Shown: piece after piece, positions 42,555 to 53,115 of the stretch
Position numbering within the stretch: position 1 is the first letter of the stretch
How the letters are laid out: each line of letters starts with the position of its first letter
From: Pseudalgibacter alginicilyticus
GTDB lineage: Bacteria; Bacteroidota; Bacteroidia; Flavobacteriales; Flavobacteriaceae
Length of the DNA: 64,000 nt
NCBI RefSeq assembly: GCF_001310225.1
Contig: NZ_CP012898.1
Span: forward strand, 1,612,001-1,676,000
Direction: 5' to 3'
Notes under the pieces: generated by a model
What the model saw: only the letters and a program-made list of their open reading frames with translations
Database searches by the model: none
Told to the model about the DNA's origin: nothing
Position numbers and translations under genes: made by a program

Positions 42555-45500
42555 TTATAGTATTACAAGTTTCTCTATTTTTTCTACTTTCTTATTTAAC
42601 GTAGCTGACCTTACGGTTAACTTATAAATATAAACGCCTTTTCCTATTTTATCTCCAAAATCATCTCGTCCATCCCAAACAATATCTTTAGAGAGTGAAC
42701 TTGTAATTGTTACACCTCCTGAGGTCTGCCCATTTAAGGTTCTTATCAATTTACCAGAAACAGTGAATATTTGTATTGAAACGTCTAAAGGGTCTGAACT
42801 ATTGTGGTTAAACCAAAATTCTGTATAATTCACAAACGGATTTGGATAGTTAAGTACATTATCAATAACCAACTCCTGGTCTTCATCAAACACAACAAAC
42901 TGAATTTCAGATACAGATGAATTATTATAAACATCCCAAGCTTTTAACGACAAAGTATGCAGCCCTGGCTCCAAATCTCTAAAAGGAAAACTTACCACCC
43001 CTTTTTTATAATCATCTACTTCGGTTTGATAATAATCATTTAATATATACGGATTGGTTTCATCACCATCAATAATAGCAACGATATCATGTCCAACACC
43101 ACTCGCCGTATTAATACCATTAGCATCTTCTAATTTAACCAACAATGTAGGGGATTCATTAGTTATCCCTCCAGAAACAAAATTTTCATCATTCATATAT
43201 AGGGTAATAACTGGCCCTATATTATCTTCTTCGGCATCTGCATTAAGTCCTCCTATTTTAACAGTATTAATATTTGCACCTGTTTGATCTTCCAATTGAG
43301 TTTCGTGTTTAGCATAAAAACTAACCTTTCCATAACCTACAGGAATACCAACATCTTTAGGAACTACAAAATCGAATTCAAACTGACCATTAGTGACAGA
43401 TGCTTGTCCTCTTAAAATAACTTCACCTAATGTTTTATAATCTAATTTAATTAATTCCCCACTTAAAATAGTACCATCATTAGCCAAAGTTTGCCTATTA
43501 ATTTCTTTATCATAAATAGTAGTAGAAAGGGTTCCATTATAGTTACTTATTATATTTCCAGAAACATCTGTTACCTCACCTGCTAATTTCACATAACTTA
43601 ATGCCTTGAGTGTATCTGTTGCTTGGCCTATAGGCACATCATTTATTTTTGTTAATCTGATATTCGGTTTAGGAAAGGCTAATTTCATGGCTGGATCTCC
43701 AATAAAAAACACCAATCGTCTTTGGGAATTCCCAGAAATAGATGGGTTGTTTTTTGTAAGCCTTAAAGCTTCTGCCATACTGGGGTACTCATAATCTTCA
43801 TAGGCATCATTATCACTATAAGAAAACAGATATTGCCCAAGTATATTATTAAAAGAAATACCTGTAGTAACAAAAATTTGACGCGTCGTTGAAATTAAAC
43901 CAATAGCACCCGCTTCTTTACTCCAATAAGTAAACTCGCCTGCTGTTTCTTTATAAGGATTGTCAAATTTGGTAAATTCACAAGTTACAGTTACAAAACA
44001 ATTGAGTTTTAAAAAATTTCTTAAATTTTGAATATGAGTTTTTTGAAATATACGTTCATGCGCTAAACCTTCTTCCCCGCCATGCCCAAAATAATTCAAT
44101 ACTAACGCACCATTATCAACTGAATTCACTAATTCTTCAGTTACTTCTGGATAGGTATCTCCTCCAGACGAAGACTCTTGCTGAAATGCATCTGAGTGAA
44201 TTTTAGTCACATTCATAAAAGGCTTTTCTTGAGATACTAAATCACCTATAGTGTTAGTTGTTTCTTGTAAAATGCTTTCCCAACTTTCATCCACATCATC
44301 AGAAACTACCACAAAATTATTTCGCCAAGAACCATAAGCCTCTTTTGTATAATAAGATTCTATCTTATCAACCATTTCTTTTCCTCGCTGCGGTGTATCA
44401 GCTAAAATTCTACCAACAGCAATATCCAGTTTATCACTAGTAGTCATAGCACCTTCATTGGCGTCCATCATACCATAAAAATCATCTGACACAAAAGAGT
44501 TGGTAATACTAAAACTGTTTAATGAATACCATGAGGGTACGATATTAGTATTGTTTTGAACTCTATCTTTATAATCAAAAGATCCATCCCCAAATAAACA
44601 CACATATTTAACCCTATTTTCAGGTACACTTGCATTATCATAAACATACTTTATCATATTTCGAATAGCTGCCACATCTTGATTACCAGAACTAAACTCA
44701 TTATATATAGCACTTAAACCAAGTACTTTTACATTCAACCCATATTGATCTCTATTAATTTGAGCAAGTCTTTCTGCATGAGTAAGCATATTATCCGGAG
44801 ATACTATAATGTAATCTATATCCTGAAATTGGCCTTGATTATCTAAAAAAATACTACCTTTAATATCTTGATTTGCGACAGATGATTTTGTGTCTTTTTT
44901 TGGCGTAAAATAATCAGAACCTGTAACAACAACATATTCTCTTAAAATCCCTAAATTGGTCGTAAAACTAAAATTTAATCCTGCATCTGTATTTTTGTAA
45001 TAAGCAACATTATATAAATCTGTAACATCCCAAACTTCATCTATATTTGCTGCATTTGCTATTGTGTATTGACCTATTCCCGAAGTTGTTGCCACAATAT
45101 CATTTTTAAACTGAAATTGTTTTCCTGAAAAATTTAATGCCCTTGTTGCCTCAATAGAAATATAATCTAAGTACGCCACTGAACTAGGGTTTCCATTATT
45201 GTTATAATTTAAACTAACTGCAATTTTAGAAGTGTTTGCACTCACATTACCCACATAAGAAGCTCCTGTTGCGTGATTAGGATCTGATGCCGCTGATAAT
45301 GACAAAGTGCTCACAGCACTTCCATTTACTGCTAACTGCATTGTAGTTGTTGTAGAAGACACGGCTGCTACATATGTCTTTAAAGTTACAGGCTCAGTGA
45401 TTACCAAATCTGGAAAATCAAAATTAAACGTTCTTAGATTCTGGATATCAAATCGCTCACCAAACCATCGCCTTCCCACAAAAGCAATATTTTCTGTATC

Positions 45501-46430
45501 AACTTCATGGAATTTATAATCCTGATAGGTATTTATTTGCAAATTTACCACTCCAGTTGGCTGATTAGAAGCTGAGATTCGTTTCCCTAACCCACCACCT
45601 ACATTTATGTAGTAATAAGTTTTATCTGTATAACAATTAATATGAGTATTACTTTCTTCTTGAAAACCTTTTGGTCCTTTTGCATAAAACAAAATATAAT
45701 CTTGATCATTAAAAACACCATCTTCTTCTCCTATAATTTTAATAGCATTTTCAGGAGTATCAAAAAAAACCGTTTCAGCATTAGAATACGGCAACATATC
45801 TCCTCCATGACCATATAATTTAATAGTTCTTGGATCCACAGTCTCTAAATTAATCCCTAATTGCTCTAAAAAACTTTTAGACATCTTAAAAACTCCTGTT
45901 GTATCAACATAAAACCGATACCATTGCCCTGTACTTAATACTGAATTACTTATTATTTTGGTATTGCTAATTTTATTCAAAGAAGAATTTCTACTTGTAT
46001 TGGTATTATAACTTATAGTAAATGATGTTATTTTTTTAAACCCTTCAGCATCTTTTATAATTGGCGACAGTTGAAAATAAACAGATTGTTTGCCTCGAGC
46101 CGAAGTATTTTTTAATTTATACTCTAAATTATTAGGAATTTGATTACTATCTAAATCACCTAAATCATTTTTTGACATAGAAACATAAGACACGTTAGTA
46201 ACAGAAACCGAAGATTCATTAACAAAACCCAAAGTTTCCCATTGATCAATAAACAACAAACCCTCATCTAAATCATAAACAAAATTATTTTCATTAAATG
46301 ATGGTATTTTAAGCGCATAACTTCCTGATGATATAGTTTGCAAACCACCCCAAGTAATTGTATGCTTTTTTTGCTGAGAAAAAACAAAAACCGAAATAAA
46401 AAAAATAAAAAGTAAAAATCTCTCTTTCAT
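42555..46430 (-). CDS. porU: Type IX secretion sortase PorU (C25 gingipain-like)
   Basis: This 1291-residue surface protease has a signal peptide (residues 1-18). The C25 caspase-like domain shows catalytic His in LNYFGHGGEEGL and Cys in FVTVTCEFTKF. A type A T9SS C-terminal domain is seen (NYPNPFVNYTEFWF ... GKGVYIYKLTV). PorU removes the C-terminal signals of cargo and links them to A-LPS. It is transcribed with porV and divergent from gldJ. Confidence 0.95.
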   Translation of the reverse strand: MKERFLLFIFFISVFVFSQQKKHTITWGGLQTISSGSYALKIPSFNENNFVYDLDEGLLFIDQWETLGFVNESSVSVTNVSYVSMSKNDLGDLDSNQIPNNLEYKLKNTSARGKQSVYFQLSPIIKDAEGFKKITSFTISYNTNTSRNSSLNKISNTKIISNSVLSTGQWYRFYVDTTGVFKMSKSFLEQLGINLETVDPRTIKLYGHGGDMLPYSNAETVFFDTPENAIKIIGEEDGVFNDQDYILFYAKGPKGFQEESNTHINCYTDKTYYYINVGGGLGKRISASNQPTGVVNLQINTYQDYKFHEVDTENIAFVGRRWFGERFDIQNLRTFNFDFPDLVITEPVTLKTYVAAVSSTTTTMQLAVNGSAVSTLSLSAASDPNHATGASYVGNVSANTSKIAVSLNYNNNGNPSSVAYLDYISIEATRALNFSGKQFQFKNDIVATTSGIGQYTIANAANIDEVWDVTDLYNVAYYKNTDAGLNFSFTTNLGILREYVVVTGSDYFTPKKDTKSSVANQDIKGSIFLDNQGQFQDIDYIIVSPDNMLTHAERLAQINRDQYGLNVKVLGLSAIYNEFSSGNQDVAAIRNMIKYVYDNASVPENRVKYVCLFGDGSFDYKDRVQNNTNIVPSWYSLNSFSITNSFVSDDFYGMMDANEGAMTTSDKLDIAVGRILADTPQRGKEMVDKIESYYTKEAYGSWRNNFVVVSDDVDESWESILQETTNTIGDLVSQEKPFMNVTKIHSDAFQQESSSGGDTYPEVTEELVNSVDNGALVLNYFGHGGEEGLAHERIFQKTHIQNLRNFLKLNCFVTVTCEFTKFDNPYKETAGEFTYWSKEAGAIGLISTTRQIFVTTGISFNNILGQYLFSYSDNDAYEDYEYPSMAEALRLTKNNPSISGNSQRRLVFFIGDPAMKLAFPKPNIRLTKINDVPIGQATDTLKALSYVKLAGEVTDVSGNIISNYNGTLSTTIYDKEINRQTLANDGTILSGELIKLDYKTLGEVILRGQASVTNGQFEFDFVVPKDVGIPVGYGKVSFYAKHETQLEDQTGANINTVKIGGLNADAEEDNIGPVITLYMNDENFVSGGITNESPTLLVKLEDANGINTASGVGHDIVAIIDGDETNPYILNDYYQTEVDDYKKGVVSFPFRDLEPGLHTLSLKAWDVYNNSSVSEIQFVVFDEDQELVIDNVLNYPNPFVNYTEFWFNHNSSDPLDVSIQIFTVSGKLIRTLNGQTSGGVTITSSLSKDIVWDGRDDFGDKIGKGVYIYKLTVRSATLNKKVEKIEKLVIL

Positions 46431-46693
46431 GCCAAAGAATAACGTTATTTATTTGACGTTATTATTAAAAAAACAACAATTTTAAATTCTGTTTCAAAAA
46501 TACAATAATATTTTAGTAAAATGTACGTTAATACAAGACAAAAGAACCCTATAAAACACCAAAAACATCGTTGTAATGTTAAAAAAATAGGGTGAAATGC
46601 ATATTTTTTTAATCAAATAACACTAAATCATTTGCAGTATTCGGTTTAATTCTTATATTGCACCACCAAAAATAATATTAGCTTACTTAAAAT

Positions 46694-48385
46694 ATGGATA
46701 TGAAAAAAGTAGTGACATTCAAGGTTTTATTAGTCTTGGCGATATTTGGAGCCATGACTAGTTGCAAAAAGTCTTCTAGTTCCAAAAACAGTTCTAGAGC
46801 TACTGGCTGGAATATAAACGACAGAGAAGGCGGTTTTCAGTACAACACAGATTTCAATGAACAAGAAACATCTCCAGGTTTAGTGTTTGTAGAAGGAGGC
46901 ACCTTTACAAAAGGGCGCGTTCAAGATGATGTAATGCATGATTGGAACAATACACCTACTCAACAGCATGTACAATCATTCTACATGGATGAAACTGAGG
47001 TTACCAATATCATGTATTTGGAATACTTGGATTGGATAAAAAGAGTTTACCCGCCTACTGATGAAAATTTCAGAGCTATTTATCACGGTGCTTTACCAGA
47101 TACTTTAGTTTGGAGAAACCGATTAGGTTATAATGAGATTATGACGGAAAATTATTTACGTCACCCAGGCTACGCAGAATATCCTGTTGTTGGGGTTAGC
47201 TGGATTCAAGCTGTTGAGTTTGCTAATTGGCGATCTGATCGTGTAAACGAATATAATCTTGAAAAAGCAGGTTACTTAAAAAGAGACGCAAAAACACTTG
47301 ATGTAAGTGCTGAATCAAATTTTAACACAGATACTTATATAAATGCACCTACCCAAACATATGGTGGCAATGAAGAAGTCATTAATGCAGAAGGTAGAAA
47401 CCGAAGAAACGTTAGGGTTGATGCCGATGGTAATGAAAGTAATATTTTTGCAACACGTGAAACAGGAATTATATCACCAAATTATAGGCTCCCAACAGAA
47501 ACAGAATGGGAATATGCCGCTTTAGGCTTAAGCGAAATTAGAAGCTATAACCTATATCGTGGTCGAAAAAAATACCCATGGGACGGTCAATACACACGTT
47601 CAGGCAAGCGTAAAGTTCGAGGTGATCAAATGGCTAACTTTAAGCAAGGAAAAGGAGATTATGGAGGAATTGCAGGTTGGTCTGATGATGGAGCCGATAT
47701 TACTAATGCTGTAAAATCATATGCAGCCAACGATTATGGCTTATATGACATGGCTGGAAATGTTGCCGAATGGGTAGCAGATGTTTACAGACCAATTGTG
47801 GATGACGAGTTCAACGATTTTAACTACTATCGTGGAAATGTATACACAAAAAATGCTATAAATGATGATGGTACCGTTAAAATAGTAACCCCAGAAACCA
47901 TTGTTTATGATACAACTTCTACAGGAAAATTAGTTGCGAGAAATTTACCTGGTGAAATTCTACAAGTTCCTGTTGATGAGAATGAAACGTATTTAAGAAC
48001 TAATTTTGATAAGAGTAACGAAATAAACTTTAGAGATGGTGACAAGCGGTCTTCACGTTATTACGAAAGTTTTAATGAAGAAGATGAAAATGCAAAAGCA
48101 GATTCAGAAACCAGAAAAATGTATAACTCACCAAAACACAATGTTACGAGAGATTCATTAGGAAATATTATCAGAGAATATGACAAGGCTAACAATAGAA
48201 CATCCTTAATTAATGATGAGGTTCGTGTTTATAAGGGAGGCTCATGGAAAGATAGAGAATATTGGTTAGACCCTGCACAAAGACGTTATTTCCCACAAGA
48301 TATGGCTACAGACTATATTGGATTTAGATGTGCCATGTCTAGAGTAGGTTCAAAATCGAAATCAAAAACTAAAACAAAAGGTTAA
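46694..48385 (+). CDS. gldJ: Gliding motility lipoprotein GldJ
   Basis: This 563-residue lipoprotein has signal peptide with lipobox MTSCKK. It carries an FGE-sulfatase fold (GLVFVEGGTFTKG; MDETEVTN; YRLPTETEWEYAA; YDMAGNVAEWVADVY; VYKGGSWKDREYW; YIGFRCA). GldJ is needed for gliding and for stability of the T9SS motor protein GldK group. The internal insert at about residues 330-520 is typical. It is divergent from porU and followed by a terminator, then murF. Confidence 0.95.
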   Translation: MDMKKVVTFKVLLVLAIFGAMTSCKKSSSSKNSSRATGWNINDREGGFQYNTDFNEQETSPGLVFVEGGTFTKGRVQDDVMHDWNNTPTQQHVQSFYMDETEVTNIMYLEYLDWIKRVYPPTDENFRAIYHGALPDTLVWRNRLGYNEIMTENYLRHPGYAEYPVVGVSWIQAVEFANWRSDRVNEYNLEKAGYLKRDAKTLDVSAESNFNTDTYINAPTQTYGGNEEVINAEGRNRRNVRVDADGNESNIFATRETGIISPNYRLPTETEWEYAALGLSEIRSYNLYRGRKKYPWDGQYTRSGKRKVRGDQMANFKQGKGDYGGIAGWSDDGADITNAVKSYAANDYGLYDMAGNVAEWVADVYRPIVDDEFNDFNYYRGNVYTKNAINDDGTVKIVTPETIVYDTTSTGKLVARNLPGEILQVPVDENETYLRTNFDKSNEINFRDGDKRSSRYYESFNEEDENAKADSETRKMYNSPKHNVTRDSLGNIIREYDKANNRTSLINDEVRVYKGGSWKDREYWLDPAQRRYFPQDMATDYIGFRCAMSRVGSKSKSKTKTKG

Positions 48386-48402
48386 TAAAATTCGAATATA
48401 TT

Positions 48403-48437
48403 AAAAAAAAGTCCTAACATTGGTTAGGACTTTTTTT
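48403..48437 (+). terminator. Terminator of gldJ
   Basis: GTCCTAAC / GTTAGGAC perfect stem with ATTG loop and seven T. A textbook intrinsic terminator between gldJ and murF. Confidence 0.88.
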
Positions 48438-48462
48438 GTATTTTTAATTCAAAATTTGACTA

Positions 48463-49743
48463 TTGAAAATAGAACAATTACACCGTCTTTTTTTAACATG
48501 CAGTGGCGTTTGTACTGACACACGAAAAATCAAAAAAAACACTATGTTTTTTGGACTTAAGGGCGAAAACTTTAATGGCAATGCCTACGCAGAAACCGCA
48601 TTAGAAAATGGCGCAAGATACACCATTATTGACGACCCCGAGTTTGACATCTTAAATGAAACCATTTTAGTTGAAGATGTACTCATGACCTTACAGCAAT
48701 TAGCGGCTTTTCATAGACGATATTTAAAAACTACCATCATAGCACTCACTGGTAGTAATGGCAAAACAACAACTAAAGAGCTTATTAATTCAGTTTTATC
48801 ACAAAAATATATTACCATTGCTACCATAGGCAATCTAAATAACCACATAGGCGTACCATTAACATTGCTTTCCATGAATGAAAAAACAGAAATTGGCATT
48901 GTGGAAATGGGTGCAAATCATTTAGATGAAATAAAGTTTTTATGCAAAATTGCAAAACCAGATTATGGTTATATTACTAATTTTGGAAAAGCACACTTAG
49001 AAGGCTTTGGCAGTTTAAAAGGTGTGATTAAAGGAAAGAGCGAAATGTATGACTTCCTTATTAAAAAGAAGAAATTTATTTTTGTAAATGGTAATGACCC
49101 CATTCAGGTTGATAAAACTAAAGAATCTAAACGTTATATATTTGGTGACAATAATGAAACAACAGATATTTCTATCAATTTTATTGAAGCACAACCCTAT
49201 GTAAAATGTACATTTGAAAATTTAGAATTAAAAAGTCAACTAATAGGAGATTATAATTTCAATAATATTTCTGCAGCAATAGCTATAGGAAGTTATTTTA
49301 AAGTAGACAATAAAACCATAAAAACAGCTATTGAAAACTACATCCCCACGAATAACCGTTCTCAAATTATTCAAAAAAATTCAAACAAAATTATTTTAGA
49401 TGCTTATAATGCTAATCCAACGAGTATGCGAGCTGCCTTACTTAATTTTGAAAAATTAGCTGGATTTAAAATAGCCATTTTAGGCGATATGTTTGAGCTT
49501 GGAAATGATGCAGAAAAAGAACATCAAGAAATTATCAACTTAGCTGAAACACTAAATTTAAACAGCATCTATTTTATTGGAAAGAATTTTTATAAAACCA
49601 AAATTACATTTAAGCATATTAATCAATTTGAAACCTTTGATGATTTTAAAAATCATTTTGATTTTTCACAAATAGAAAGCACAACACTATTAATTAAAGG
49701 GTCTCGAGGCATGGCTTTGGAGCGAGTTTTAAATTTGCAATAG
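48463..49743 (+). CDS. murF: UDP-MurNAc-tripeptide-D-alanyl-D-alanine ligase MurF
   Basis: This 426-residue Mur ligase adds D-Ala-D-Ala to the UDP-MurNAc tripeptide, the last cytoplasmic step of peptidoglycan precursor synthesis. ATP site LTGSNGKTTTKELI, EMGANHLDEI, and DAYNANPTSMRAAL are visible. The start is TTG 48463 (MKIEQLHRLFLTCSGVCTDTR), needed to keep the conserved N-terminal domain. It begins 25 nt after the gldJ terminator. Confidence 0.95.
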   Translation: MKIEQLHRLFLTCSGVCTDTRKIKKNTMFFGLKGENFNGNAYAETALENGARYTIIDDPEFDILNETILVEDVLMTLQQLAAFHRRYLKTTIIALTGSNGKTTTKELINSVLSQKYITIATIGNLNNHIGVPLTLLSMNEKTEIGIVEMGANHLDEIKFLCKIAKPDYGYITNFGKAHLEGFGSLKGVIKGKSEMYDFLIKKKKFIFVNGNDPIQVDKTKESKRYIFGDNNETTDISINFIEAQPYVKCTFENLELKSQLIGDYNFNNISAAIAIGSYFKVDNKTIKTAIENYIPTNNRSQIIQKNSNKIILDAYNANPTSMRAALLNFEKLAGFKIAILGDMFELGNDAEKEHQEIINLAETLNLNSIYFIGKNFYKTKITFKHINQFETFDDFKNHFDFSQIESTTLLIKGSRGMALERVLNLQ

Positions 49744-49751
49744 TCTGATTC

Positions 49752-49785
49752 AAAAAAAAAGTGCCTATCAAAAGATAGACACTTA
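49752..49785 (-). terminator. Terminator after the LuxR-family gene
   Basis: On the minus strand AAGTGTCTATC / GATAGGCACTT (one mismatch) with TTTT loop is followed by a run of nine T. It could also stop murF reads from the other side. Confidence 0.65.
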
Positions 49786-49940
49786 ATCTAAAAAATTCTC
49801 TCTAAGAACTAATTAATAGCAGTGTAAAGTTGCAACTTTAACAGTTATTAAACAATACTCAATTTGAGTATTTATATAACTTTTACCTTATTTTCGTTGA
49901 AACACCACTTTACAATGATGTATTAAATACTTTGTAGTAA

Positions 49941-50711
49941 TTATAAAATATTTCTATTCATTTTAAGCATCCCAATAAGTTCGCCTGTTGAGGTTATTTT
50001 TAGTTTTTTAAGAATATTTCGCCTGTGTGTGTCAACGGTATTTGGGCTAATGTTTAACTTTTCACCAATAGCCTTACTTGAATAATTTAAAACCAATAAG
50101 TGAATAATGTCGCGCTCCCTGTTACTTATACTGTTTGAAAGTAATTTTTGAGAAAAATTATTAAAATATTTCGTTTCATATTCATTATACTCATTCAATA
50201 ATTTTGCTGAGGCTGTTACCTGAAGTTTCACTCTTGCATCTACAATTGTATAATGAGCAAGACCAATAATAGGTTTTTTTTCATTATCAAATTGCAGAGG
50301 TGTCGTATTTTGAATGATGTTTACATAATCATCCTTAGAATTTTTAAACCGATAATTCCACGTAAAGCTTAAAAGGTTTCTTTGCTCGATAGGTATTTCT
50401 TCTAAAGTAAAATCCATAAGCGCATTTAATGCTTTTAACCAATTTTCAATATCTTCTGGATGAATTCTACTCCAAAAAAAACGCATACCTCCTTCTTTGA
50501 GAATTTCAGGCTTATAACCCAAACATGAAACAACATTTTTACTAACAAATTCAAAAGTTAAATTTTGAGTATTCGTTACACAATAGAAAGTAGAAGAATA
50601 CGGTATATACTCATCTAATTCAATAATTTTTTTGATGTGATTTTCTAATAAAGGATAATCATAAGATTTAAAAATCTCTTTATAAGTACTTTTAATATCT
50701 TTTATAATCAT
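49941..50711 (-). CDS. PAS-domain LuxR-family transcriptional regulator
   Basis: This 256-residue protein has a PAS/PAC fold at about residues 35-165 (FYCVTNTQNLTFEFVSKNV ... RIHPEDIENW) and a LuxR helix-turn-helix at 195-250 (ISNRERDIIHLLVLNYSSKAIGEKL, split as SNRERDIIHLLV and SSKAIGEKLNISPNTVDTH). It is soluble, without kinase or receiver domain. It is divergent from the NEW3/ABC operon with an inverted repeat between them, so it may control that operon. Confidence 0.9.
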   Translation of the reverse strand: MIIKDIKSTYKEIFKSYDYPLLENHIKKIIELDEYIPYSSTFYCVTNTQNLTFEFVSKNVVSCLGYKPEILKEGGMRFFWSRIHPEDIENWLKALNALMDFTLEEIPIEQRNLLSFTWNYRFKNSKDDYVNIIQNTTPLQFDNEKKPIIGLAHYTIVDARVKLQVTASAKLLNEYNEYETKYFNNFSQKLLSNSISNRERDIIHLLVLNYSSKAIGEKLNISPNTVDTHRRNILKKLKITSTGELIGMLKMNRNIL

Positions 50712-50888
50712 AATAGTTATACAATGTAGCCTTAAAATAGAGTTATGAAATTAGCAATTATAAAAGTAACACAAACTAAAGTTAATGTTTTTAATCAATA
50801 ATATTTTAATTTTTTTAAGATTATTTTAATTTTTTTTTAAGATTTGAATATTGATTTTTTAAATAGTTTAGTGCCGTCTTTTTTAAAA

Positions 50889-50916
50889 TTCACTTTTTAT
50901 TACTATAAAAAGTGAA
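50889..50916. promoter_or_regulatory. 12-bp inverted repeat between luxR-type gene and NEW3 operon
   Basis: TTCACTTTTTAT and ATAAAAAGTGAA are perfect inverted copies separated by TACT, about 80 nt before the NEW3 gene. The symmetry suits a dimeric regulator; the 285-nt intergenic region is otherwise very AT-rich with no other structure. Confidence 0.45.
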
Positions 50917-50995
50917 GTAAAAACGAAATGTTCTTTCAAAAAATTTTACATTCATTAATTTCAATATTAACTATTAATTTTAATAAATCTAAACT

Positions 50996-52144
50996 ATGAT
51001 AGCCACTACAAAACGTCTGTCCTATTTATTTTTTAGTTTTTTTATTTTAATCTCTTTTTATTCAAATCAAGTTATAGCTCAAAGTTTATCGCTTTACACA
51101 CCTATAACAAAAATTACTGTCCCTCCAGGACAAGAAATCAATTACAATATTGATGTCATAAATAACAGTAGTTCTATTAAAACTTCAAGTCTAAACATTG
51201 TTGGGCTACCACAAGACTGGAACTTTGATTTAAAATCAGGCGGTTGGAATGTTGAACAAATTTCAGTATTACCCAACAATAAAGAAAAGTTATCTTTAAA
51301 AGTAACAGTACCTGTAAAAATTAACAAAGGAACCTATCGTTTCAAAGTTTTAGCAAATGGTTATTCCGTACTACCACTAACAGTAACAGTATCTAAACAA
51401 GGTACATATCAAACAACATTGACTTCTGAACAACCTAATATTGAAGGCGCCTCAAATACCACCTTTACATATAATGCAAATTTAAAAAATGGCACAACAC
51501 AAAGCCAAGTGTATGCACTAAAAGCATCCCCTCCATCTGGTTGGTTTGCTATTTTTAAGGCTAATGGCAAACAAGTTTCTTCAGTAAATGTTGAGGCCAA
51601 CCAAACTCAACGTATCACAATTGAATTAAAACCTTCAGAGAACACAAAATCTGGGCTATATAAAATTCCTATTACTGCACAAGCTGAAAACTTTAGTGCG
51701 CGCTTAGAACTAGAAACAGTAATAACAGGAAGTTATAGTTTATCGTTATCAACACCAACAGGGCTTTTAAGCACGGATGTGACAGCTGGTGAACATAAAA
51801 AATTAAAACTTTTATTAAAAAATACTGGTTCAGCGGCACTAAATAAAATCAATCTAAAAGCTAGAACTCCTTCAAATTGGAGTGTTGATTTTACTCCAAA
51901 AGAAATTCCTTTTTTGGAAGCTGGAAAAACAGAAGAAATAGAAGCTATAATTAACGTTCATGACAAAGCTTTGTCAGGCGACTATGAAACCAACTTTGAT
52001 GCTAAAGCTTCAGAAACATCAACTCTTTCTAAGTTTAGAATTACAGTACATGCCTCTATACTGTCTGGCTGGTTTGGTTTTTTCATTATTATAATAGCTT
52101 TAGGCTGTGTTTATTATTTAATACGTAAATACGGAAGACGATAG
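50996..52144 (+). CDS. Exported NEW3-domain protein with C-terminal anchor
   Basis: This 382-residue protein has a signal peptide (ending VIAQ, about residue 28). Three Ig-like NEW3-type domains follow (about 35-130, 135-240, 245-350; recurring GxxxxxxxxxxPxxW pattern, e.g. GLPQDWNFDL, SPPSGWFAIF, RTPSNWSVDF). A C-terminal helix GFFIIIIALGCVYYLI plus basic tail anchors it in the inner membrane. It precedes an ABC ATPase by 2 nt, so it is a periplasmic partner of that exporter. Confidence 0.9.
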   Translation: MIATTKRLSYLFFSFFILISFYSNQVIAQSLSLYTPITKITVPPGQEINYNIDVINNSSSIKTSSLNIVGLPQDWNFDLKSGGWNVEQISVLPNNKEKLSLKVTVPVKINKGTYRFKVLANGYSVLPLTVTVSKQGTYQTTLTSEQPNIEGASNTTFTYNANLKNGTTQSQVYALKASPPSGWFAIFKANGKQVSSVNVEANQTQRITIELKPSENTKSGLYKIPITAQAENFSARLELETVITGSYSLSLSTPTGLLSTDVTAGEHKKLKLLLKNTGSAALNKINLKARTPSNWSVDFTPKEIPFLEAGKTEEIEAIINVHDKALSGDYETNFDAKASETSTLSKFRITVHASILSGWFGFFIIIIALGCVYYLIRKYGRR

Positions 52145-52146
52145 CC

Positions 52147-53115
52147 ATGACACCAATTATAAAATTAGAAAACCTTTCCAAAAAATATGGCACATTCTAC
52201 GCTGTTAATAAATTAAATCTTAACATTTACAAGGGCGAAGTTTTTGGACTATTAGGTCCAAATGGTGCAGGGAAATCAACCACTATTCTAATGATGTTAG
52301 GTTTAACAGAACCTCAATCAGGCAAAGCTTTAATCTGTGGTTTTGATGCCACCACAAATCCTATTCAGGTAAAAAAAAGAGTTGGCTATCTACCAGACAC
52401 CTTAGGATTCTATGAAAATAGAACTGGTCTGGAAAATTTAATTTATATAGCACATCTAAATGGACTATCAGAGCAAATAACTATTCAAAAAGCCAAAGAA
52501 TTACTTATAAGGGTTGGACTGGAAAAGGAGATGAACAAAAAGGTAAGTACCTACTCAAGAGGAATGAAACAACGTTTAGGTCTTGCAGATGTCCTTATTA
52601 AAAACCCTGAAATTATAATTTTAGATGAACCCACACTTGGAATTGATCCAAAAGGAGTTCGAGATTTTTTACTTTTAATTCGCCAGCTAAGCAAAGAAGA
52701 ACATCTTACTGTTTTATTATCATCGCATAACCTACACCAAGTACAACAAGTATGTGATAGAGTAGGCCTTTTTGTAGATGGAAATTTAATAGCCGAAGGA
52801 GATATTCCAACATTATCAAAAGTCCTATTGAAGGAACAGTCTTATACCGTGGAAATAAAATTACAAGAAAGTCTTCAGGAAAATTCATCTATTATTAAAA
52901 CCTTATTACTTAAATCTGAGGATATAAAAAAGGTTACACTACAAAATGATAGCCTTCTAATTTATTGTACAAATGATGTTACTTCATATATAGCAAAAAC
53001 CCTTATTAATGCCAATTTTAATATGCAATATTTACATATTAAAGAATATGGATTAGATGATATATACCAACGTTATTTTGAAAATAAAAATGAAAACAAT
53101 AAACAAATTGCATAA
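52147..53115 (+). CDS. ABC transporter ATP-binding protein
   Basis: This 322-residue ATPase has Walker A GPNGAGKST, signature TYSRGMKQRLGLA, Walker B IIILDEPTLGIDP and switch His in LSSHNLHQ. About 80 C-terminal residues extend beyond the core, like NosF/CcmA-type or antibiotic exporters. It is flanked by the NEW3 protein and the permease, the layout of NosFY-like systems, although no nos genes are present. Confidence 0.93.
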   Translation: MTPIIKLENLSKKYGTFYAVNKLNLNIYKGEVFGLLGPNGAGKSTTILMMLGLTEPQSGKALICGFDATTNPIQVKKRVGYLPDTLGFYENRTGLENLIYIAHLNGLSEQITIQKAKELLIRVGLEKEMNKKVSTYSRGMKQRLGLADVLIKNPEIIILDEPTLGIDPKGVRDFLLLIRQLSKEEHLTVLLSSHNLHQVQQVCDRVGLFVDGNLIAEGDIPTLSKVLLKEQSYTVEIKLQESLQENSSIIKTLLLKSEDIKKVTLQNDSLLIYCTNDVTSYIAKTLINANFNMQYLHIKEYGLDDIYQRYFENKNENNKQIA

